Virus record (IMG/VR): IMGVR_UViG_3300023172_000254
Coordinates: 1 to 20,548 of that record
DNA from: a virus
Strand: one strand, 5' to 3'
DNA length: 20,548 bases
Positions 1 to 5,484 of this stretch are shown in pieces. The notes under the pieces were generated by a model. That model did not search any database. It was not told where the DNA came from and saw nothing but the letters and a program-made list of their open reading frames with translations. A program made the position numbers and the translations under genes. How positions within the stretch are numbered: position 1 is the stretch's first letter; each line of letters starts with the position of its first letter.

Positions 1-891
1 GGGCCCTACGTCCATGACGAGGAGGTCTCTGATCTTCAGGGGGTACTTCTCGACATCGGAGAGCTGGGTGTTGAGCATGAATTGCAGGGCAAAGCCTGCC
101 TTACCGTACTCGGCCTTACGGGTAGCGAGGTCGATGTCAGAGAACCGCTGGGGATCGGTAGTGTCTCCCGGGCTCCTGTCCTTCATATTGCGGACATAAG
201 GGGCCAGGGCCTCCCCATACCGCTCTGCTTCCTCCTCTGAGGGCATCAGGGCAGGCCAGATGCGTGTCTCGAAGGTCTCGGGGAGCTGCTGGTAGATGGA
301 GCCCTCGGTCTGGGGCGTACCCAGGTAGATGATACGAGCTTCAGGGAGGGGCTTCAGGACCGCTGAGAACTCCCTCGTCCGCTCTATCAGCTTCTCTCTC
401 ATATCAGGGGTCGCTGAGTTGTTCAGGACCTCTACGTCATCGGCGACGATGATGTCTGCACGAGAGCCCGTGATCTGCCCGGTGATACCTACTGACTTCA
501 CGGAAGGCGACTGGTCTGCCGTTGCAGGCCCCACGTCGAACTCGATGCGGGAATTTCGTTGATCCTCTGTAGGCTGGAGGAACTTCAGGACGTCTACCTC
601 GGTTATGAGACGCTGGGTAAAGGTAGAAAAGGCGTCTGCCCGGTTCTTCGAGGCGGAGACCACAAGCACCTTCTTCTGAGGATCCCTGTAGAGCTCCCAG
701 AGGACATAAGCAGACGTGATGAAAGACTTCCCCACACCCCGGAAGGCTTGGATGCAGACCTTGGGGCGAGGGGAGGCTAGGAACTGGGCTATGTCGTATT
801 GAAGAGGTGTAGGCTTTGGTAGATTAAGGTGCTTCCAGATCAACCACAGGAACTTCCTGAAGTCTTTCTTTAGTGGGTCCTCTTCTGTCAA
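1..891 (-). CDS. terL: Terminase large subunit (DNA maturase B, T7 gp19-like), 3' end cut by the window
   Basis: This is the packaging motor ATPase and nuclease subunit; it docks on the portal and pumps concatemeric DNA into the prohead. The visible 297 codons form one uninterrupted frame that resembles T7 gp19 closely. A Walker A motif AFRGVGKS lies at about residues 49-56 and a Walker B stretch ADIIVADDVE at about 145-154. Other gp19-like signatures are SPSVKSVGITGQ, YLGTPQTE and EYGKAGFALQFMLN. The C-terminal nuclease domain is mostly beyond base 1. I place the start at TTG 891-889, because it overlaps the small terminase stop in a TTGA junction and has GAGGAG eight bases upstream. The frame-mate product begins MTEEDPLKK. 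No in-frame ATG fits the gp19 N-terminus. The function is sure; the rare TTG start is likely but not proven. Confidence 0.95.
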   Translation of the reverse strand, partial: MTEEDPLKKDFRKFLWLIWKHLNLPKPTPLQYDIAQFLASPRPKVCIQAFRGVGKSFITSAYVLWELYRDPQKKVLVVSASKNRADAFSTFTQRLITEVDVLKFLQPTEDQRNSRIEFDVGPATADQSPSVKSVGITGQITGSRADIIVADDVEVLNNSATPDMREKLIERTREFSAVLKPLPEARIIYLGTPQTEGSIYQQLPETFETRIWPALMPSEEEAERYGEALAPYVRNMKDRSPGDTTDPQRFSDIDLATRKAEYGKAGFALQFMLNTQLSDVEKYPLKIRDLLVMDVGP

Positions 892-1121
892 TTGGCATAC
901 TCCTCGTCATCATCGAACTTAGGCAGGCTCTCCCACAACTTGTGGAGGTTGCTACCCTCGGTGATGAGGGCTTCGATGTGGTTATCCTTTAGCATCTTCA
1001 GGCCGACGTTCAGGTCTGCCGTGGATGCTTCCCCCGCCATTACTCGGCGGAGTAGCTCTGCGGCGATAGCCTCGTGTAGCTGCCCTAGGAGGGCCTCTGA
1101 GGCTCTAGTCTTTTCAGTCAT
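888..1121 (-). CDS. terS: Terminase small subunit (DNA maturase A, T7 gp18-like)
   Basis: This 77-residue acidic-tailed helical protein sits directly upstream of the large terminase and overlaps it by four bases, which is the terS position of T7-like genomes. T7 gp18 is 89 residues, so the size fits. The sequence shows a helical core with motifs such as STADLNVGLKMLK and LHKLWESLPKF, and an acidic C-terminus DDDEEYAN. It is expected to form a ring that recognises phage DNA and stimulates the large subunit. I chose the ATG at 1121-1119 with AGGA five bases upstream. A GTG four codons earlier (1133) is also in frame and would overlap the preceding gene by 20 bases instead of 8. Function rests mainly on position, size and resemblance. 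Confidence 0.85.
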   Translation of the reverse strand: MTEKTRASEALLGQLHEAIAAELLRRVMAGEASTADLNVGLKMLKDNHIEALITEGSNLHKLWESLPKFDDDEEYAN

Positions 1122-1578
1122 AGTGTTCCTCACATATGTGCCAAGGCACCTGCCACAGGCCGTGCCAGACGTCGTAGTAGACGTACCCGTAGATGATGTA
1201 TTTCACCTTGGGGTTCTTCTTGAGGTATTCAGGCTTGGGTGCGCATAGTGACACAACCCCACGCTCCCCGTACCTAAGGGGAGGTCTTTTAGAGACCTTC
1301 ACGGTATGCAGGGATATGCGTAACGGGTGTGCCTCTCTCGTCTGCAATGTCCACGACTTGAATAACACCCGTCCTGGCCTGACCCTCTCAATGTCCATAC
1401 GAATGCAGACCTTGGAGCCATCAGGGGTTTCGTATTGTTCAAAAGAGTGGCTCACCTTCATTGGGAGAAGGAGAGACTCGGTCCACCCAGGTCCGCCTAG
1501 TCCGATCACGACGCCAAACATAGCAGCGAGTGTTGCGTAGAAGTATCTTCGGCATCTGTTTGAAATAAGTTTTTTCAC
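1114..1578 (-). CDS. Unknown membrane-anchored protein between lysis and terminase genes
   Basis: I do not recognise this 154-residue protein. The N-terminus is basic (MKKLISNRCRRYF) and followed by a hydrophobic segment at about residues 12-28, which is either a membrane anchor or an uncleaved signal. The remaining 120 or so residues look beta-rich and extracytoplasmic, with cysteines in KVCIR, SLCAP and HICEE. The start is GTG at 1578-1576: it forms a GTGA overlap with the previous gene and has a perfect AGGAGG nine bases upstream. A longer in-frame TTG start at 1608 would place that ribosome site inside the gene, so I reject it. The location suggests a role in lysis or its timing, or in superinfection exclusion, but nothing in the sequence proves either. 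Confidence 0.75.
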   Translation of the reverse strand: MKKLISNRCRRYFYATLAAMFGVVIGLGGPGWTESLLLPMKVSHSFEQYETPDGSKVCIRMDIERVRPGRVLFKSWTLQTREAHPLRISLHTVKVSKRPPLRYGERGVVSLCAPKPEYLKKNPKVKYIIYGYVYYDVWHGLWQVPWHICEEHYD

Positions 1579-1808
1579 CTTGGTAGTCCTCCTATTATGC
1601 CCGACCAAACGGCCAGCTTTGAGGAGAGGAAGCCTCCTACAGCAGCGGCGGCAATGATGAAGTACTTCGCCCCACGGGCCTGCTGTAATAGATCGTGCAT
1701 TTCGGCCACTTGTTTCGCCATTCTATTAACTTGGTTGGACAAGTGTACGATCTCGACCTCCATCTTGGTTATCCGATCTCTGTCAGGGCGTTCCATATCG
1801 TCACCCAT
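1575..1808 (-). CDS. Coiled-coil protein with one C-terminal membrane segment, holin candidate (XhlA-like topology)
   Basis: The 77-residue product has a charged helical region with heptad spacing at about residues 12-43 (MEVEIVHLSNQVNRMAKQV). A single hydrophobic segment follows at about 49-67 (YFIIAAAAVGGFLSSKLAVW). This layout of an N-terminal coiled coil and C-terminal membrane helix is that of XhlA/hemolysin-type phage lysis proteins and some small holins. The gene lies directly after the o-spanin (TAATG, one-base overlap) and inside the lysis block, and no better holin is visible, so a holin or holin-accessory role is the leading guess. The start at ATG 1808-1806 has a poorly spaced AAAGG, so translation probably relies on coupling to the o-spanin. 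An ATG at 1796-1794 is an alternative. Confidence 0.65.
   Translation of the reverse strand: MGDDMERPDRDRITKMEVEIVHLSNQVNRMAKQVAEMHDLLQQARGAKYFIIAAAAVGGFLSSKLAVWSGIIGGLPR
1588..1593 (-). promoter_or_regulatory. Ribosome binding site fixing the GTG start at 1578
   Basis: A perfect AGGAGG lies on the minus strand nine bases before GTG 1578-1576. It is inside the end of the preceding coiled-coil gene. It decides for the GTG start over the upstream in-frame TTG at 1608. Confidence 0.7.
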
Positions 1809-2014
1809 TACCTTTGACAGACGGACTTCCAAGCAGCGTTAGCTTCCTTAATCTGCTTGATCGTCAGGCGTGTATCCTTGGAGGACCATGTTATTGGCTT
1901 CAAGACGTCACAGGTCACGCTAGTCGCGTTTAAACCCGTCGTCTTCGAGCAGCCCCCCACGGTCGCTATCAAGAGCAGACCTGAGGCGAGCATCGTTAGC
2001 TTTCTTGATAGCAT
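1808..2014 (-). CDS. Outer-membrane spanin lipoprotein (o-spanin, Rz1-like)
   Basis: This 68-residue protein has a basic N-terminus (MLSRKLTM), a hydrophobic stretch and a lipobox ending VGGC at residues 19-22, predicting a lipidated Cys22 and a 46- to 47-residue mature chain. The mature part contains CDVLKPITWSSKDT and a C-terminal helix ending in AAWKSVCQR, the pattern seen in alphaproteobacterial phage o-spanins. The start codon lies inside the i-spanin gene in another frame, with AAGGAGG six bases upstream, so the two genes overlap by 95 bases. O-spanins join with i-spanins across the periplasm and fuse the inner and outer membranes in the last step of lysis, which implies a Gram-negative host. 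A longer open frame upstream of ATG 2014 only reflects the overlap. Confidence 0.85.
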   Translation of the reverse strand: MLSRKLTMLASGLLLIATVGGCSKTTGLNATSVTCDVLKPITWSSKDTRLTIKQIKEANAAWKSVCQR

Positions 2015-2171
2015 CTCGTGCCTCCTTAAAGGATTTGTTTTGTAATTCGAGTGTCGCCTGTGTCTTTCCCTTCTGGTAGATGTACCAGACAGCGAACAGG
2101 ACGCCTGCGACGGCGGATACGACCTTCCCAACTGGGGAGAGGACGTAGTTAGTAATAAGCGATAAGATCAT
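1920..2171 (-). CDS. Inner-membrane spanin subunit (i-spanin, Rz-like)
   Basis: The 83-residue product has one N-terminal membrane helix at about residues 14-32 (VGKVVSAVAGVLFAVWYIY). A charged, helix-forming periplasmic part follows, with KSFKEARDAIKKANDARLRSA. This is the type II topology and coiled-coil layout of Rz-like i-spanins, although it is short compared with lambda Rz (153 residues). The o-spanin gene begins inside it in another frame and runs past its end, the most common arrangement for phage spanin pairs. The start ATG 2171-2169 has GGAG seven bases upstream and overlaps the preceding small gene by 23 bases. The i-spanin identity is inferred from topology and partner and is strong. 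Confidence 0.82.
   Translation of the reverse strand: MILSLITNYVLSPVGKVVSAVAGVLFAVWYIYQKGKTQATLELQNKSFKEARDAIKKANDARLRSALDSDRGGLLEDDGFKRD
2021..2027 (-). promoter_or_regulatory. Strong ribosome binding site of the embedded o-spanin gene
   Basis: AAGGAGG on the minus strand lies six bases before ATG 2014-2012 and within the i-spanin coding sequence. It supports independent initiation of the o-spanin inside its partner gene. Confidence 0.7.
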
Positions 2172-2343
2172 CGTCAGGCTCCAATCCTATTATGAGCACG
2201 CTCTCATTGGGTGCGAGAGGCATCTGCTCGGTTGTGGTGAGGTAGGGGCGGGTAAGTGGCCACCTAGCGATGAAGAAGCGAAGGGGCGTTTGCCCCAACG
2301 CTGCTTTCTGTTTTGAGTATGGGCGGTGGTAGACTAGGATCAT
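2149..2343 (-). CDS. Small unknown protein between endolysin and spanins
   Basis: I do not recognise this 64-residue product. It begins MILVYHRPYSKQKAA, has a central mixed basic/aromatic region and ends with an acidic tail (EPDDDLIAYY). No convincing membrane helix or known motif is visible. Its ATG overlaps the endolysin stop in an ATGA junction and its end overlaps the i-spanin by 23 bases, so it sits in the coupled lysis block. Only a weak ribosome site precedes it, so coupling with the endolysin is likely. The tight fit between two sure genes argues that it is real. A lysis-related role is only a guess from location. Confidence 0.6.
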   Translation of the reverse strand: MILVYHRPYSKQKAALGQTPLRFFIARWPLTRPYLTTTEQMPLAPNESVLIIGLEPDDDLIAYY

Positions 2344-3095
2344 ACGTCGTCCGTCTTCCTGATGAACACCATGTAGACGCCAAGGCCTACGGCCACAGCG
2401 ACCACCAGTGCCACACCGACACGCCAGTCCACACCCTGTAGGGCAGCGGCTACGCCAGCCCCACCAGAGGCGATGGCTGTAGCTACCTTATCGAAGAACC
2501 CGGGTTTGGCCGTGGTCTTCAGGTCGCCTTCCTCGGCCCTCGAGGTTGTACGCTTGGCGGGTGGAGGCTCGAACGGTACGGCATTCCCCATCCGCAGGGC
2601 TCTTTTCTTGACATCAGCTACACGACGGGACCATCCTCTACCGAAGTATTTCCATGTGCGTAACCGTTTGAGAAAAGCTAACCGCCTCGCACACAGGCTA
2701 GTGATTAGTTCTTCCGGCTTATACTCTTTGATGGCATCGAGTAGGATCTGGCCTACATGGCCGTCTACCTTCTCGCCCATGACCCGCTGTAGGTCCTTGG
2801 CGGCCCGTGTAGGCCCCGAGTTCACAGCATAGTCGAACATGGCGTAGTCCAGACCGTCAGGCATCTCGTCAGCCCTTACAGCATCCCAGTACTGAAACTT
2901 GTAGATATCCTGTAACTCACGGTCCTCGATGGATCGTACAGACCTCCGTGGAGCCCCTCTACGCCTCCGGTAGGCATCGTACACCCGCTGGGTGACGCCC
3001 TTCATTGTAGCTCCCCCAGGATCGCGGGGGTGGTTGGAGTACCCGCCCTCGTGTTTTAAGACAAGGGCGAGTGCTTTGGGGAAATTGTTTTGCAT
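2340..3095 (-). CDS. Endolysin: GH108-type N-acetylmuramidase with C-terminal membrane segment
   Basis: The 251-residue protein opens with the GH108 signature: catalytic Glu16 in HEGGYSNHPRDPGGATMKG, followed by VTQ. Glycosyl hydrolase family 108 enzymes cut the MurNAc-GlcNAc bond of peptidoglycan. The region from about residue 95 to 170 (FDYAVNSGPTRAAKDLQ, VDGHVG) matches the peptidoglycan-binding domain that normally follows. A Lys/Pro/Thr-rich linker (about 175-200) leads to an Ala/Gly-rich stretch and a strong membrane helix at about 226-245 (VGVALVVAVAVGLGVYMVFI), then RKTDDV. The enzyme has no N-terminal signal, so the C-terminal helix is unusual and may anchor it in the membrane. It is first in the lysis block. 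The start ATG has AGGAG five bases upstream. Confidence 0.9.
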   Translation of the reverse strand: MQNNFPKALALVLKHEGGYSNHPRDPGGATMKGVTQRVYDAYRRRRGAPRRSVRSIEDRELQDIYKFQYWDAVRADEMPDGLDYAMFDYAVNSGPTRAAKDLQRVMGEKVDGHVGQILLDAIKEYKPEELITSLCARRLAFLKRLRTWKYFGRGWSRRVADVKKRALRMGNAVPFEPPPAKRTTSRAEEGDLKTTAKPGFFDKVATAIASGGAGVAAALQGVDWRVGVALVVAVAVGLGVYMVFIRKTDDV

Positions 3096-3103
3096 AATTA
3101 CTC

Positions 3104-3418
3104 CTAGAACGGTGCTGCTTTACCAACCACAGGAGGATTACGCTTGGCTTCAATAGCGGCTTCAATTCCGTTCTGTATGTCAGCCAAGGGCACAGATTGT
3201 ACGACGTTATCAATCGCCCACTGTTCTGAGATGGACGTGAACGGAGTGAATGCGCTGGGGTTGGGAGGCTCAAGGGCTACCGATCCGTAAGCACCAGCGG
3301 AATACTCCCCGTCAACACCGTCCACACGCCAGTGGATAGTCTTAACGACGTCAGTGAGACCGTCGGCTAATGGGGCTACGTCGAACTGAGGGAACGACCA
3401 TGTGTATATAGGTGCCAT
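3104..3418 (-). CDS. Small conserved phage protein between tail fibre and endolysin (DUF7936-like)
   Basis: The 104-residue acidic product has no membrane segment and looks beta-rich. The pattern of DVVKTIHWRVDGVDGEYSAG, a YGSVAL strand, PFTSISEQWAIDNV and a C-terminal amphipathic helix resembles a family of small proteins found next to tail-fibre genes in T7-like and marine podoviruses. I believe this is the group labelled DUF7936, but the assignment is from memory of the pattern only. It lies three bases after the tail fibre stop with AAGGAAA upstream, and eight bases before the endolysin. A minor tail or fibre-associated role fits the position; function is unknown. Confidence 0.65.
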   Translation of the reverse strand: MAPIYTWSFPQFDVAPLADGLTDVVKTIHWRVDGVDGEYSAGAYGSVALEPPNPSAFTPFTSISEQWAIDNVVQSVPLADIQNGIEAAIEAKRNPPVVGKAAPF

Positions 3419-3421
3419 TTG

Positions 3422-5413
3422 CTAGTTTCCTTCGAGTTGAGCCACACGGGCTTCTAATGTTTCGATTTTAGACTTGAGTTCCTTCACAGCGTTGACCAAG
3501 GCAAACGTCAGGGCGTGACCATTCCAGTTAAGGATGTCCGTCTCCACTCCATCAATTTCACCCCTTACCGCGCCAACACACTCAGGGAAATGTACCTGCG
3601 CCTCTTGAGCAATGATTGATATGTTCTCAGTTGTTGTGTCAGTGAAACCACCCTTACCATTGTAGGTGTAGGTGATAGGACGGAGGCCGCAGACAGCATC
3701 AAGGCCCTTGGTGTATTCGCCGGTTTCTGTTTTCAAACGACCGTCAGACGCTATTGTCCAAGTGTTTGTGGACGGTTTGGCGGCACTGTCAGAAGATAGC
3801 TGCAACTGATAGCTCGGCGAAGTCGTACCAATACCTACGTTACCGCTGCCGTCGATACGAAATTTTTCTGAAAAATCGCTCAAGGTAGAACCGGCAGTTC
3901 CGGGGCTTACTCCGGTGTAAACAGTAAATACGCCGGAGGCGTTACGAATAGCCCAACCGCCTTGGCTTGATACAGAGTTTTTCCAACTGGCGTCGAAATA
4001 AGCACCGCCGGAGAAGTAGTCTCCGTCCCCTGTAATGAGAATACCGCCTCCTGACATTGATAGGCTTGCTAATGGACTGGTAGTACCAATACCGACCCTA
4101 CCTGCGCTGTCGATTCGCATACGCTCAGTGCTGTTTGTTTGGAAAGCTATAGGGGCAGCCTCCGTTGTGATAAAGAAGAATTCACCAGTCCCACGGTGAT
4201 TTATTTGACTAGAAGCGTTCGCTCCACCGTTGGTGCGAATAATTCTCAGTCCATAATCCGTGTATGTAGCGTCTCCGATTAAGTCTATAAGGCTAAAGCC
4301 ATCGCCAGTTCGGGCCTCACCTATTTGAAATGAACATGTGCCTGTAGAACCATCTGAAGGCCTAATGTCTATTTTGCCGCCACCAACATTAACAATACCG
4401 TTGACGTCAAGCGCTTGTGTTGGAGAGCTAGTACCAATACCGACGTTGCCTCCACTCACTGCCAACTGGTCCGTCCCAACCGTCAGCCCGTTGCTAGGCA
4501 GATTGAGCGTGCCGGTCATCGTGTCGCCGGACTTGGAAACAAAAGAAGCACTATCGGCATATGCCGCTTCCCAAGTAGACCCTGTGTAAACCTTCATGCT
4601 CTCCGAGGTCGTATTGAAGTAGAGGGCACCAGCAATCAATGCAGCACCGTCATTATCAAGGGTAGGGTCGGAAGCCTTTGCACCGAGGTAACGATCATCG
4701 AAGTCGTCGTAAGCAGTTAGGGTAGAATCCCGTGCAGATTCTGCCGCAGCCTGGGCAGCTTGTGCTGACGTATTAGCCGAACTAGCTGCGTTTTCCGAGG
4801 ATAGCGCATTGGCGGCAGAGTTAGATGCAGCACTAGCCGAAGTAGACGCATTAGATGAGTAGGTGAGCGCGTCACTGGCCGCTGTTGATGCAGTAGAGGC
4901 GGACGAGGCGGCGTCACTTGCGGAAGACGAGGCTGCTGCTGCTGATGCAGCCGCTGCTACAACAGAGGAGCCAACACCCGTGTCAACATAGTTCTTGGTT
5001 GCCACGTCCTGGGCGTCAACCGGATCATCTGTGTTGGTAATCCGGCGAGATATGGCGTCCCAGTTGCCGTCGTTTGTAATACCAAACTGTGAGCCTGTGG
5101 TGTCACTGCTCTCCTGCATGGCGTTGAACAACTGGTTGAACCCGGCGTTCATCTGGCCTGCGGTGAAGGGGGAGCCATTGTTGAATACTACAGCCTTTTC
5201 GCTAAGGGAGGTATCGCGCTCGATCTTGAGGCTATCCCCGACAGCAAGTGGGGCTGAGATTCGGATTGTACTAGGGTTCAGGAAGATGTAGGACACTGCG
5301 CCACCTTGGCGGGTCACAACTACATCGTCCTCAGAGAGGTAGGAGAAGGGAATAGCAAAGTCGGTTGTGCTGTCATCTCCCACATAGTTTGCAAATGTGT
5401 TGTAGAAAGTCAT
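3422..5413 (-). CDS. Tail fibre with T7-type N-terminus and C-terminal S74 chaperone domain
   Basis: This 663-residue fibre binds the host receptor. Residues 1-100 match the T7 gp17 tail-attachment region (MTFYNTFANYVGDDSTTDFA, then SPFTAGQMNAGFNQLF). Residues about 150-230 are a nearly pure Ala/Ser stalk. Three copies of a GNVGIGTTSP-type motif lie at 322-331, 438-447 and 524-533. The C-terminus from about 556 is an intramolecular chaperone of the peptidase S74 type: SDGRLK places Ser556 and Lys561 five residues apart like the endosialidase Ser-Lys cleavage dyad, followed by GLDAVCGLRPITYTYNG and a final coiled coil. The domain should trimerise the fibre and then cut itself off. A terminator precedes the gene. 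The receptor-binding part between the repeats is unlike T7. Confidence 0.93.
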   Translation of the reverse strand: MTFYNTFANYVGDDSTTDFAIPFSYLSEDDVVVTRQGGAVSYIFLNPSTIRISAPLAVGDSLKIERDTSLSEKAVVFNNGSPFTAGQMNAGFNQLFNAMQESSDTTGSQFGITNDGNWDAISRRITNTDDPVDAQDVATKNYVDTGVGSSVVAAAASAAAASSSASDAASSASTASTAASDALTYSSNASTSASAASNSAANALSSENAASSANTSAQAAQAAAESARDSTLTAYDDFDDRYLGAKASDPTLDNDGAALIAGALYFNTTSESMKVYTGSTWEAAYADSASFVSKSGDTMTGTLNLPSNGLTVGTDQLAVSGGNVGIGTSSPTQALDVNGIVNVGGGKIDIRPSDGSTGTCSFQIGEARTGDGFSLIDLIGDATYTDYGLRIIRTNGGANASSQINHRGTGEFFFITTEAAPIAFQTNSTERMRIDSAGRVGIGTTSPLASLSMSGGGILITGDGDYFSGGAYFDASWKNSVSSQGGWAIRNASGVFTVYTGVSPGTAGSTLSDFSEKFRIDGSGNVGIGTTSPSYQLQLSSDSAAKPSTNTWTIASDGRLKTETGEYTKGLDAVCGLRPITYTYNGKGGFTDTTTENISIIAQEAQVHFPECVGAVRGEIDGVETDILNWNGHALTFALVNAVKELKSKIETLEARVAQLEGN

Positions 5414-5445
5414 TTGTTATTCCCTATGAATAAATGAAGTGGAAA

Positions 5446-5475
5446 GGAAAAGGCCCGCCCGGTTAGGGGCGAGCC
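5446..5475 (-). terminator. Rho-independent terminator after the large internal virion protein gene
   Basis: On the minus strand GGCTCGCCC, a six-base loop and GGGCGGGCC form a nine-pair stem with one wobble, followed by TTTTCCTTTCC. It lies just after the stop of the 1474-residue gene and before the tail fibre. It probably lowers or separates tail fibre expression. Confidence 0.8.
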
Positions 5476-5484
5476 GTTTGTTTG

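Noticed and set aside
888-1133. Small terminase starting at GTG 1133
   Set aside because: Possible, but the ATG at 1121 has a better spaced AGGA and a shorter overlap with the previous gene.
4717-4917. Arg/Pro/Leu-rich frame within the tail fibre
   Set aside because: It is a frame shadow of the Ala/Ser stalk with repeated codons; the composition is an artefact.
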